From positions 1-64,000 of the forward strand of contig JAJRQB010000030.1 of NCBI GenBank assembly GCA_024280485.1: a stretch of 64,000 nucleotides of DNA, written 5' to 3'. Positions 49,713-59,241 of the stretch are shown here, piece after piece. This DNA comes from Deltaproteobacteria bacterium. GTDB taxonomy: Bacteria > Desulfobacterota > Desulfuromonadia > Desulfuromonadales > Geopsychrobacteraceae. The notes under the pieces were generated by a model. That model was not told the origin of the DNA. It did no database searches and was given only the letters and a program-made list of their open reading frames with translations. How positions within the stretch are numbered: the stretch's first letter is position 1; each line of letters begins with the position of its first letter. A program made the position numbers and the translations under genes.

Positions 49713-50569
49713 TTGGAAAACTCAAGCGAATTGGACATCAAGTGGGGCGTGAGGCAGCGACTTCAATTTCTTGAACGCGAACTGTTCTGGACTGGGATGA
49801 TTTCTCGGCAAAGTCTTATGGGATCGACGGGCATTTCCAGGGCTCAGGCCAGTATAGACATAGCTTCTTACAAAAAACTGGCAGGGGAAAACCTAATCTA
49901 TGACCTCAGCAACAAGACTTACCGAGTGTCCGAAAACTTTAATCCGGTTTTTGTTTCAACTTCTCCACATGCTTTTCTCGATCAGCAGGTTGGGGTCTGT
50001 GCCGAATACACCTCTCTTCCTTTTCGTGAAATTGATCCATCTCACCTTCGGCTCATTCATAAGGCGGTTATTAATAAGTACTGGGTCTCGATTGATTATC
50101 AATCGATGACCTCTAGCGGCTTGTCTTCGCGCACGATCGCACCACACAGTTTTGTCTCCGATGGTGCACGCTGGCACGTCCGAGCTTACGACTTTATAAG
50201 CAATGAGTTTCGGGACTTTGTGCTTGGGAGAATCAAAGAGGCGGTAGAGACCAAACTGGAGGGTCCAAACGAAGAACTCAACTGGGAAACCCAGCACGAC
50301 ATAGCGTGGGAAGACGAGGTCGAACTTGTGCTACCCCCCACCCGGGACTAAAGCCGGAACAGAGGGATGCTATTTGCTCGGACTATCGGATGTCTGAAGG
50401 CCAGACAGTCCTGTCCGTTCGCAAAGCCTGCCTGTTTTATATAGTGTCGAGGTTGCGACTTCTGGATGAGGCTGATGATCCTGCAATTCAGCAGATAGTA
50501 ATGGCAAACAAAGAAGAGATCAAAATCCTCCTGAAGAGTCCACAATCGATGGGGAAAACGCATGGCTAA
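49713..50569 (+). CDS. BrxR/CapW-type wHTH-WYL-WCX regulator, split by a 1-nt frameshift at about 50334-50341
   Basis: 49713..50351 gives RLQFLERELFWTGMISRQSLMGSTGISRAQASIDIASYK plus WYL; the -1 frame continues HPGLKPEQRDAICSDYRMSEGQTVLSVRKACLFYIVSRLRL to 50569. Confidence 0.8.
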
Positions 50570-52085
50570 AAAACAGAACAGCTCCCAAACACTCGATATG
50601 TTCTCTTACGAATTCTACAATGTCGAAGAAGATTATGATTTTGAGGATGTCAATCAAACAGAACAAGATCGGGACATGTTTGATCGGACGAGTGCCTTGC
50701 TGGCTTACTTTCCCCTCGTCAATGCTGGGGTTACTGCTCGTCGTTCGCCGTTTCACCTCCTCGACCAACGTTCCCTGTCTTTATCAGCTCTAAATTTTTC
50801 GATTCGCAGCGTTGGTCTTGGCGATATTTCTGATGGAGGAGTTCAGCGAGAGACTATGGTGGAGGCTCTGGTCGAATTGATCCTGGAACAAATCAAAGTC
50901 CACCCCGATATCTCAGAGTATCCTTCCGACGATCAAACGCAGCAATATGCTGCTGATTTGATCCAGTACCTTATGGAGCCGGTATGTGCCAGCATTTATC
51001 ACCCCCAATCCAAAGAATTTAAAACCGTATCTTTACAAGTTTTGAAGGAAGTGGATGACCCGTACGGGAATTTTTATATTCGCCCCTCTGTTGAAAGCAC
51101 AAACCTGTTCCTCGGGTCTCTGAAAATGTCCCTGACCGATGATCAATTTATGTTGCAGGCCTTACTGGAACACCAGATTGCACAAGGGTTGATAAAAAAT
51201 GCTTTTCAAACGGCTCGAAAACTTCAAAGACGGACCCTTTTCTACAGGGAAGAAATTTTAGACAAGAAACGCAGAATGAGCCTGAACGTTCGCTCTGTAA
51301 ACTGGGGCGAGCATGTTGAGTCGAAAATAAACGAAATCAAAGAGTCACTTCCAGTGCTGCTTGAGACCAACCGAAAGATACTCAGCAGTGTCCAGGGTAA
51401 CTTTGAGCTGCGGCGCAGCGAGCGTGGACATATGGTTGCCGCTTTGATTCGAGAGATAAGGGACTGTATCGATATTCACAAAGGGCTACAAAACGAGCTG
51501 CAGTCACTGGACAGCCACTACCAGAAAGAGCAAAGCCGCCAGGCTTTCTATTCGCGATGGGGTCAAACGCTGCCAAACATGGTTGACGATGTTCTCTACC
51601 CGCTGATGGGGATCAAACCCAAATACTTGGGAAAGGTCAGTGAATCCCTTTTGTCTATCTTTTCTCCCCCTGGTGCAACTCATGTTTATGACCTGAAAAA
51701 CGTCGTCATGTCTGCCTTACGTGAAAAGAGGGTTTTTGAAGACCATTCAACTGACGATGAAGATCTTGATCTTGAAGTTGCCGCTCAAGCGGAAAAACCA
51801 AACTTCTCCAAAGAAGATTCAGGCAAAGCCGTGGATTTTATCACGGCCTCTGTTCAGGAGGGTCCCCTTCCTCTCTCTGAAATCATGGCGAAAGGGATCA
51901 ACTCAAAGCTTAAAAACCCTGTGCTGCACGCGATGGCACTGATGGTTGTTATCTATTGGCCCGAGAATCATTATCACGATCTTTGGACAATAACGAAAAA
52001 AGAGAACAGTTTTACTAACCATATTTGCAGTAGCGATGATTTTCTGATTACTGCTGTCAAGGGATCGCTCAATGGACCTCAATGA
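50562..52085 (+). CDS. jetA: Wadjet-like JetA (kleisin-position subunit)
   Basis: 507 aa, first structural gene of the overlapping JetABCD-type operon; assigned by position and size. Confidence 0.7.
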   Translation: MAKKQNSSQTLDMFSYEFYNVEEDYDFEDVNQTEQDRDMFDRTSALLAYFPLVNAGVTARRSPFHLLDQRSLSLSALNFSIRSVGLGDISDGGVQRETMVEALVELILEQIKVHPDISEYPSDDQTQQYAADLIQYLMEPVCASIYHPQSKEFKTVSLQVLKEVDDPYGNFYIRPSVESTNLFLGSLKMSLTDDQFMLQALLEHQIAQGLIKNAFQTARKLQRRTLFYREEILDKKRRMSLNVRSVNWGEHVESKINEIKESLPVLLETNRKILSSVQGNFELRRSERGHMVAALIREIRDCIDIHKGLQNELQSLDSHYQKEQSRQAFYSRWGQTLPNMVDDVLYPLMGIKPKYLGKVSESLLSIFSPPGATHVYDLKNVVMSALREKRVFEDHSTDDEDLDLEVAAQAEKPNFSKEDSGKAVDFITASVQEGPLPLSEIMAKGINSKLKNPVLHAMALMVVIYWPENHYHDLWTITKKENSFTNHICSSDDFLITAVKGSLNGPQ

Positions 52086-52815
52086 TATAAAAAGCGCCTC
52101 CGAATTGATTGCCCTTGCTCTTCGCAAGCCGCTGGTTAATCCGAACCGAAGTGGCGGTCTTTACAGCGATCTGATTAACACCTATCACGCCAGCGGCGAA
52201 TTTGCTGAGATAGTCCGCTCAATTGCTGAAGGCTTTGGCCTACGGATTCTGGATGTAAACGAAAACGGACTTTTTCTTGCTGCAACAGGCGAAGAATCAC
52301 CCTTTCGAGCGAAGCTTGAAACGATCAACACCAGCTTGCTCACTCCCGAATTACGTCAGATTTTTGGGCTTGCCCTGGCGACCATTGCGGCCATTTATTA
52401 CCAGACAAACACATCTCTCCTTGAGGATATGGCACCAAGTACAACGGTTTATCAGGTTCGGGAAGAATTGATCAATATTGCTCGAACTCGCATTGAAGAT
52501 ATTAACAACGGCGATGAAGACTACTCCGACATAGACGAAGCCTGCAGAGTTATCTTGGAGATCCCGGTAACCAATTCAACCGAAAAAGGTGGCCAGAAAA
52601 AAAACACGTTGACTCGCTGGATTCAAAAGGCTTTCGATTTTTTGAAGGATGAAGGCTTCGTCAAAGACCGCGGCAATGGTGAGTACACAGCATACAGCCG
52701 ATTCCGTGTTCATATGCGGGAGTTTATGGCCATTGAAGCCTATCAGACGGTTGCTGAGATCATGAAGCGCCAGGAGATGGAAATTCTGGAGGAACGGAGC
52801 GAAGACCATGCCTAA
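52072..52815 (+). CDS. jetB: Wadjet-like JetB (wHTH/kite-type subunit)
   Basis: 247 aa between JetA-like and SMC-like genes, overlapping both; C-terminal wHTH-like segment. Confidence 0.68.
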   Translation: MDLNDIKSASELIALALRKPLVNPNRSGGLYSDLINTYHASGEFAEIVRSIAEGFGLRILDVNENGLFLAATGEESPFRAKLETINTSLLTPELRQIFGLALATIAAIYYQTNTSLLEDMAPSTTVYQVREELINIARTRIEDINNGDEDYSDIDEACRVILEIPVTNSTEKGGQKKNTLTRWIQKAFDFLKDEGFVKDRGNGEYTAYSRFRVHMREFMAIEAYQTVAEIMKRQEMEILEERSEDHA

Positions 52816-55800
52816 GATAAAATCTGTCCACCTATCTCGCGTTGGGCATCCTTCTGCTCGCCTGGACGGTGTGACGATCTACTTCACGCACAAAGGGGAC
52901 CCTTATGGAAGGCCCGAAGACACCATCTTGGCTCTTAGAAATGGGGGTGGTAAGACCAGCTTGCTGCAGTTACTCTTTTCGACCTTCGTTCCGGACAAAA
53001 GAGAATTCTCTGGCAGAACAAGCGAAGGGGGTGAACGAACCTTCGAGCAATACTTTCAAGCTAACGATCTTGGCTTGATTGTGACAGAGTGGGATTTGGG
53101 TAAAGACATGCCGAAACGAATTGTCGGCCAGTGTGCTGTTAAAAATTCAGCCTCTGACACAGATCCTGAACGCTGTTTTTTTAGTTTTCTGGATACCGAT
53201 ACAGAAACGGACTTCAAGCTATCAGATCTTCCCATGCGGCAATTCAAGAGTCCGCATAACTCAGGGAATGCCAGCAGCCTTAACGCTTTCAAACAACTTC
53301 TGCGACATGCGTTCGCAACTCGGCCGCACCAGCAACTTCTCATAACCTCAACACAAAGAGAATGGCAGAGGCATCTGCGCTCCTGGGGCTACGAACCCGA
53401 TCTGTTCCGCCTTCTTATTGCACTTAATAAGTCCGAAGGTGGTTCCAAGGAAATGGCAAAAGAAAACTTTGGGACAACGGAGAAAATGATTGGCCTCATC
53501 GCCATGCTTTCAATCTCTGATCATGACAGGAAAGACGGTAAGGGCTCTACCAATGTGAGAGATTTGGTTACCAAATACCGTGAAAACTTGAATCATCTTC
53601 CTGAGAAAGAAGCAGAAAAGAAAATGTGGGAAAGACTGACTCTTGGTCTCACGGAGTTGATTGTCCCTGGCAAAGAGCTTGAAAAAGCTCAAAAGGAATC
53701 CAGCGAAGCTTATTCCAAGCTACTATCTATCGGTCAGCGTGTTCTTGCGACACCAGCTGTTCTGAATAAAAAAATTGCTGATACAGAAGAAGAGGTCAAG
53801 GTCTTTAATAGCCTTATCGGCCAGAAACGCCGACACTTGCAGTCTCTCGACAAACAACAACGTTGGGTTGATAAAGAAATTTTACGCCTTATTCTCGATA
53901 CAGCACAAACCAATCTCGAAGTGGCTAAACAAGCCAAACTTGAGCGTCAGAGACATCTGAACGGCTTACACGCCCACAACCTCCAAATGGAGATAACCGC
54001 TCTCGAAGGCCAGTGCAGCGGCCTGCAGGTTGCCATAAATGAGGCAACAGAACCGACACGCGATATTGAAAACACGCTACATGCCATTGGCTTTCGTCTG
54101 GACACGCTTTTAGGTGGAAAACTAACAGCGGCAAAAGGCAGGTTCAAGGTTGCGGAAGAGAGATCAGGTAAAGCAGAACTTCAATTAAATCAACTTCGCC
54201 AGCAAGAGCGCAAGATAGATATTGAGCTCGGGAAAAACGAGGCAGAAGTGTCCTCTTTGAACTCATGGTTCGCTGAAGCGGGCAATGCTAAACAACGACT
54301 CGTTGATACGAATTACCTGCCCGATCTGGAGTATGTAGCAGCGAGTGCCTTTGAGACAAAAAATTCTCGAAAAGTGGTGCTGGCAGAAAACCTTCAGTTA
54401 CTGGTGAACGAGGGACAAAGGCTTGCGGAGCTCAGAGATGGACTACTCGAAGCAAAAAAGGACTCTGAGTCGGAACTGAAAGCGGCTGAAAGTAAGCAGG
54501 GAAAACATCAAGAGGCGGAAGAAAAGTATCAAAAGGCTCTGGTCGAAATCACTACCGACAAGAATCTTTGTCTCTTGATTGAATCAGAAGAAGTTGACCC
54601 CTATTCCCCGTCGTTACCTACACTTCTTGAGGACAAAGAGAGCCGGCTTTTACACGAAAAGTTCAACCTCGAAGTCGAACAGCGCAGGGTTCGGGAGTCT
54701 CTTAACTTCTTAGAAGGCGATTACAGGCTGATGCCACCCCCGGAAGATGTCTGGTGTATCGCTGAGCTTCTGAAGGATGATGGTATTCCCGCCTACCCGT
54801 ATGTGAAGTATTTAAGTGAGATCAACCTGTCTTCTGAAGCGATTCGTGAGCTTCTGCAAAAAGACCCCGCCCGATACGGTGGGGTATGTATCACTTCCAG
54901 TAATGATTTGGATCGTGCCAGGGATATTGCTGGAGAGGTGTCAACCTTACGAGGTCCGGTACAGATCTATCCTCTGGACAAACATACAGAAGAAATGGTT
55001 TCTGGATCGACCGATGTATCTATCGTCTCCCTGCGAGCATCAGATGCGACATTCGACAGAGTTGAAGCCTCAGCAAAACAGCGTGAACTGGATACAGAAA
55101 TCGAGGGCAGAGAGAAAGCGATTGAAAAAATTGATGTCCGCATTGAAACGATCAAGGAGGCCAGGGACAGTCTCAAGATTTTCCTTGTCAAATATCCAGA
55201 GGACACGGCAAACAATCTGGAATTCGAAAAAGAATCAATCCAGGATGAGATAACCCTTTGCAATGAAAAGTTCAGTGAAGCCGTCGGTGTTTTCGTTGAG
55301 CATGAGGGCTTTATTTCTGAGAACAGTGGCCAGCAAGAAGTTTTAAAAGAACAGATCGGAGGGATTACTCAAGCTTGCCAGGCTCTCGAAGTCTATATTT
55401 CCAGTTATGAATGCCATTGGTTTGAAAAAAACAATCACAAGCACGGTTTGGCGATAGCCCTTGAAGACTTGAAGCAAAAACAAAGCGATATCAATAAAGA
55501 CCGGGTAAAATGGACCTCCGAAAAAAAATCAGCTGATGGAGAGATTTCTGCGGAGAACGCTCTCATGACTGATTTTTCCCAGATGATCAGCGCTCTGTCT
55601 TATAAAGAATCTTCTCGCGGGGAAATTCCGGAAGAGGTGGATCACGACAATGTAGACAGCTTGAAAGCCCTTTATCATTCTAATCGCAAAACCTTTGAAG
55701 AAAAGAATACCAGCATTGAAGGGTTGATTGTCCAGCGTAACAACTTTAAGCAGAGAATTGCTGAAAAAGAGCAGCAAAGAGATGAATTCGCCCTGGATCT

Positions 55801-57256
55801 TTCAATTGACGTGCTGCAATCTATTGCCACTCAGTATGGGGAGAACAAGGTCTCTGGTTCTCTTCTCGACGCAGTGCTTGATGATCTCGAAAAAGCCAAG
55901 GAATGCTTCACGTTGGCAAATAACGCTGTTGGCGTTGCGGTTCAGGACAGGGATAAGTTCCCAGGTGGCCCTTCTGATTATGAGGTGCCTGAAGATGGTG
56001 AAGACCTTAAATCAGAGGACGATTTCAGGACGAAAAAATCTGTTTTGGCAAGTTCTCTCGAAGAGACAAAGACTCTAAAAAGGGAAATTGAACAGCAAGT
56101 GTTGTCTCTTGGTCAAGTTGTCGACTCAATTAATAAAGACTTGTCATATCTGGGGAAACTTATCGCGCCAGTCAAAGAAAAAACTGGGGCTCATAGTGAG
56201 TTTTCTTCTTCGATGGGATTTTTGAGTTTTGAAGAGGCGTCTTCGGAATGGAATGGGGCTGATCTCCACCATGAGAATACAAGAAAAGCGGAACGATCAC
56301 GGTTCGAATTGGTAAATAAAAAGAAAAGCTTAATTACCCAAATTATTAACGATGATAGTTTCAACAATGTCGTGACCATAATAAGACAAAGGATTAATGG
56401 CCAATACGATACTCTGCATCTTGATGCGACCGAATATGCGCAAGAAGCACGGAATGCATATGATTCTGTAAGCTACAGTTTGGCCAAGACGAAAGACCAA
56501 CAGAAAGAAATTGTTGATTATCTGCTTGATGATGTCCGTAGCATCAAATCTAACTTAGAGGCTCTAGACCGTATTTCTAAGATCCCTGAAAGCGATACGA
56601 AGTGGGCAAAATGGGGTGGCCGGAAATTCTTCAAAGTAAAGATTGAAGGTAAGCGGATCGATGATGGTTTTTGCCGGACAAAGATTGAAGATTATGTTCA
56701 AGCCCTTGCCAAGGCTAATGACAAAAGCTTCCCTTCAAGCGCTCAAGCAATCATTGAAGGGGTTGCGAAATACTCACTTAAAGACATTACCAAGATTACG
56801 ACAATGAAACCGGATCACTTTATGAGCACCGACCCAGTAACTCTCGAAGAAGCAGCTAAATGGTCAGGTGGTGAAGGATTTACTTACGCAGCCCTTTCTC
56901 TGATGATTCTCAGTCGGTTGATCTCGCACGTCAATGCTTCAGTAAATGTCGGCGGCGGAATTCTGGTGGTGGATAATCCTATCGGAACTTGCAACCATCT
57001 TGAGTTTATAAAGCTCCAGCAGATTGTCGCTAAAATGTTGGACGTCCAACTGCTCTACCCGACTGCGGTTAAGGACCTTGACGCATTAAGTTTGTTCCCA
57101 AATGTTGTGTCCTTGTCCAATAACCATATCGATGCAAAAACTGGTTTCAAACATGTTCGTGTTGAATCAGGCAAGGACGACTCGCCGGGGTTAAGTACCG
57201 CCCATATGACTTTTTCTTCTGAGGTGGTGAATGTTCAAAACAGCACAGTTCAATGA
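52808..57256 (+). CDS. jetC: Wadjet-like JetC (SMC/MukB-like ATPase)
   Basis: 1482 aa; Walker A LRNGGGKTSLLQLL, long coiled coils, AAKWSGGEGFTYAALSL signature, Walker B GGILVVDNPIG. Confidence 0.85.
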   Translation: MPKIKSVHLSRVGHPSARLDGVTIYFTHKGDPYGRPEDTILALRNGGGKTSLLQLLFSTFVPDKREFSGRTSEGGERTFEQYFQANDLGLIVTEWDLGKDMPKRIVGQCAVKNSASDTDPERCFFSFLDTDTETDFKLSDLPMRQFKSPHNSGNASSLNAFKQLLRHAFATRPHQQLLITSTQREWQRHLRSWGYEPDLFRLLIALNKSEGGSKEMAKENFGTTEKMIGLIAMLSISDHDRKDGKGSTNVRDLVTKYRENLNHLPEKEAEKKMWERLTLGLTELIVPGKELEKAQKESSEAYSKLLSIGQRVLATPAVLNKKIADTEEEVKVFNSLIGQKRRHLQSLDKQQRWVDKEILRLILDTAQTNLEVAKQAKLERQRHLNGLHAHNLQMEITALEGQCSGLQVAINEATEPTRDIENTLHAIGFRLDTLLGGKLTAAKGRFKVAEERSGKAELQLNQLRQQERKIDIELGKNEAEVSSLNSWFAEAGNAKQRLVDTNYLPDLEYVAASAFETKNSRKVVLAENLQLLVNEGQRLAELRDGLLEAKKDSESELKAAESKQGKHQEAEEKYQKALVEITTDKNLCLLIESEEVDPYSPSLPTLLEDKESRLLHEKFNLEVEQRRVRESLNFLEGDYRLMPPPEDVWCIAELLKDDGIPAYPYVKYLSEINLSSEAIRELLQKDPARYGGVCITSSNDLDRARDIAGEVSTLRGPVQIYPLDKHTEEMVSGSTDVSIVSLRASDATFDRVEASAKQRELDTEIEGREKAIEKIDVRIETIKEARDSLKIFLVKYPEDTANNLEFEKESIQDEITLCNEKFSEAVGVFVEHEGFISENSGQQEVLKEQIGGITQACQALEVYISSYECHWFEKNNHKHGLAIALEDLKQKQSDINKDRVKWTSEKKSADGEISAENALMTDFSQMISALSYKESSRGEIPEEVDHDNVDSLKALYHSNRKTFEEKNTSIEGLIVQRNNFKQRIAEKEQQRDEFALDLSIDVLQSIATQYGENKVSGSLLDAVLDDLEKAKECFTLANNAVGVAVQDRDKFPGGPSDYEVPEDGEDLKSEDDFRTKKSVLASSLEETKTLKREIEQQVLSLGQVVDSINKDLSYLGKLIAPVKEKTGAHSEFSSSMGFLSFEEASSEWNGADLHHENTRKAERSRFELVNKKKSLITQIINDDSFNNVVTIIRQRINGQYDTLHLDATEYAQEARNAYDSVSYSLAKTKDQQKEIVDYLLDDVRSIKSNLEALDRISKIPESDTKWAKWGGRKFFKVKIEGKRIDDGFCRTKIEDYVQALAKANDKSFPSSAQAIIEGVAKYSLKDITKITTMKPDHFMSTDPVTLEEAAKWSGGEGFTYAALSLMILSRLISHVNASVNVGGGILVVDNPIGTCNHLEFIKLQQIVAKMLDVQLLYPTAVKDLDALSLFPNVVSLSNNHIDAKTGFKHVRVESGKDDSPGLSTAHMTFSSEVVNVQNSTVQ

Positions 57257-58271
57257 TTTCTTAAAAACCCTTCCGAAAAAAAGGGTTACAATAGATCTGC
57301 AAACGCTCTGGCTCACCTTTGGTCGTTGCTTCCCGGCAGAGGTAGGCTCTGGCCAAAGTCGGGAAATCCTTTCTTCACTGATAGAGGTGATGGTTGAAAA
57401 CGGATATCGGCTACCATCTTCGAACAAAAAGAACTATGACCGATCAGCTTTTCCCCAACTCCCCTTTTGGATTAAACAGCCTGAACAAGAGAAACAACTT
57501 AAATTCAACCCCAAAAATCATCTTTGGGCTCCCGAACTCGCTTTTTTAGCTTCCCGGACAAGACTGGTAAACCACGAACTATGGCTTCGTGTTAATTTCT
57601 GGCTTAAAGACAACCGGAACCGAGATATCCCGTTTATCCCTTTGCGCGAACGTTCTTACCAGATTTTTCGCGACGAAAAGGCATTAGATGCTTTGAGAAA
57701 AACCTCACCGTTTCTCAAAAAAGAAATTACCCTTGAAGAGTTGCGTTGTTTTGTTGTTTACGAACCTCTTCCGACTGAATTGGGACCACCTTCCGCAGTC
57801 GGAAAGTCAGCCCTGATTGTGGAAAACCAGACGACACATTGGAGCATCGCGCACTGGAACAGATCATCTGGCCGGTATGCCTGTGTTGTCTATGGGGGTG
57901 GGAACAAAATTTCAGCAGCCTGGGAATGGCTTGTGTTGAAGCAACAGGAGTTCAAGTATTCGGAGATTAAATATTTCGGGGATATTGATGTCACTGGTTT
58001 TGAAATCCCGCAAAGAGTAAAAAAGCAGATTACAGAGATATCAGAAATTCCCTTTAGCCTTGATGTCGATCTTTACTCATTGCTCATACAAGAAGAGCAA
58101 GGAAAGATTCACCTTCCGTCACAAGGCAAGACGGATGTTTCGTCAGATTTATTGGAGGGATTGCCTAGTCAATTGGCAGGCCAGCTTAGAAAGGTTTTGT
58201 TGGTTGGGAATAGAATTCCTCAGGAGGCAATTACTCAACAAATTCTGTCCCAACAATTTAATAGGCTTTGA
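57231..58271 (+). CDS. jetD: Wadjet-like JetD (Toprim-like nuclease subunit)
   Basis: 346 aa; ALIVENQTT, CVVYGGGNK, KYFGDIDVTGFEI Toprim-like motifs; last gene of the operon. Confidence 0.82.
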   Translation: MFKTAQFNDFLKTLPKKRVTIDLQTLWLTFGRCFPAEVGSGQSREILSSLIEVMVENGYRLPSSNKKNYDRSAFPQLPFWIKQPEQEKQLKFNPKNHLWAPELAFLASRTRLVNHELWLRVNFWLKDNRNRDIPFIPLRERSYQIFRDEKALDALRKTSPFLKKEITLEELRCFVVYEPLPTELGPPSAVGKSALIVENQTTHWSIAHWNRSSGRYACVVYGGGNKISAAWEWLVLKQQEFKYSEIKYFGDIDVTGFEIPQRVKKQITEISEIPFSLDVDLYSLLIQEEQGKIHLPSQGKTDVSSDLLEGLPSQLAGQLRKVLLVGNRIPQEAITQQILSQQFNRL

Positions 58272-58278
58272 TCGGGTC

Positions 58279-58320
58279 TAATCCCCCGCAGCTTGCTGCG
58301 GGGTGATTCATTTCAGCTCC
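58279..58320. repeat. REP-like hairpin with CTTG loop
   Basis: TAATCccCCCGCAG-CTTG-CTGCGGGGTGATTCATTTCAGCTCC; flanks resemble 59186..59230. Confidence 0.5.
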
Positions 58321-58329
58321 GCTTGGAAA

Positions 58330-58476
58330 AATCGGCAATTGTTGAACGCTGGGCACAGCATTGTTGATACTGCACTAGAAACTGGGCTTACTGATCAGGT
58401 GCCTCTGACCCGCTATTTCAAAACTAAATTTGGCATCCATCCAGGTCTTTACTGGCGTCAGATTCTAAATACTTAA
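58330..58476 (+). pseudogene. AraC-type HTH C-terminal relic
   Basis: RQLLNAGHSIVDTALETGLTDQVPLTRYFKTKFGIHPGLYWRQILNT*. Confidence 0.8.
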
Positions 58477-58555
58477 GTAGATCAATTTTGTACAAGAACC
58501 TCCCTTTGCTTCTCTGGTATTGATCAAGCCAGAAGAATGCAGAAAGGGGAAGTTG

Positions 58556-58699
58556 ATGAACAAATGGCTACGAAACCGGCTACGGGTATTTCTGTTATGC
58601 CAACAGCAGAAGCGACAATTACTGGCTATGGATGAATGAATACGTAATGACCTTGCCATTAGCCGGTTCGGATTGCTGAACAACTTGCGGGCAGATTTG
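58556..58699 (+). pseudogene. DUF1127-like small protein interrupted by in-frame TGA
   Basis: MNKWLRNRLRVFLLCQQQKRQLLAMDE*IRNDLAISRFGLLNNLRADL; aligns to LaxLDDRLLxDIGISR with the stop at Arg. Confidence 0.65.
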
Positions 58700-58741
58700 A
58701 GTCCCCAGGATGTCCAAAATTACACAGGGGAGAACGAGAAT

Positions 58742-59101
58742 ATGTCTAAAGAGACAAAGCCGGTCATATCCTATGAAGATTCATTCGAGAAGCTTGACAT
58801 AAGAGTCGGTAGAGTCATTTCCGTTGATCTTGAGACCGAGACCTTTAAGCCGACGTATAAAATGAGCGTAGATTTTGGCAAATTTGGTAAACGAATCAGC
58901 TATGGCAGGTTCACTCAGCACCCTGTGGAAGAGGTCAAAGACAGGTTGGTATTGGGCGTCTTGAACTTTGAACCCCGGCAAATGGGACCAGTGACTTCCG
59001 AGGTCTTGATCTTGGGTGTTCAATATCCAAAAGCTGAGAGCGGTGAGGCGACCTTTGTCTCACCAGCAGTCAATGCAAAGGTTGGCAGTAAATTATTTTA
59101 A
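58742..59101 (+). CDS. csaA: CsaA-like tRNA-binding domain protein
   Basis: MSKETKPVISYEDSFEKLDIRVGRVISV; start chosen from GGGGAGAACGAGAAT-ATG rather than the longer ORF. Confidence 0.88.
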   Translation: MSKETKPVISYEDSFEKLDIRVGRVISVDLETETFKPTYKMSVDFGKFGKRISYGRFTQHPVEEVKDRLVLGVLNFEPRQMGPVTSEVLILGVQYPKAESGEATFVSPAVNAKVGSKLF

Positions 59102-59185
59102 TTGTCATACTTGTTCTGAATATTGAAGACAGAATAAGTCCCGGGTCGTTATAGAAATCGGGGCTTTTCTGAAGTTCTTTTTTTA

Positions 59186-59230
59186 TAATCCCGCACTGTC
59201 TGTCGCCTGTGGGGCGATTTACTTCGCTCC
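59186..59230. repeat. possible diverged second copy of the 58279 REP-like element
   Basis: TAATCCCGCACTG...GTGGGGCGATTTACTTCGCTCC. Confidence 0.35.
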
Positions 59231-59241
59231 TGCTGTTGCTC

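Noticed and set aside
58637-58639. In-frame TGA in the DUF1127-like ORF as a selenocysteine codon
   Set aside because: Aligns with a conserved Arg, not Cys; no CxxU-type motif or convincing SECIS, so a CGA-to-TGA nonsense change is simpler
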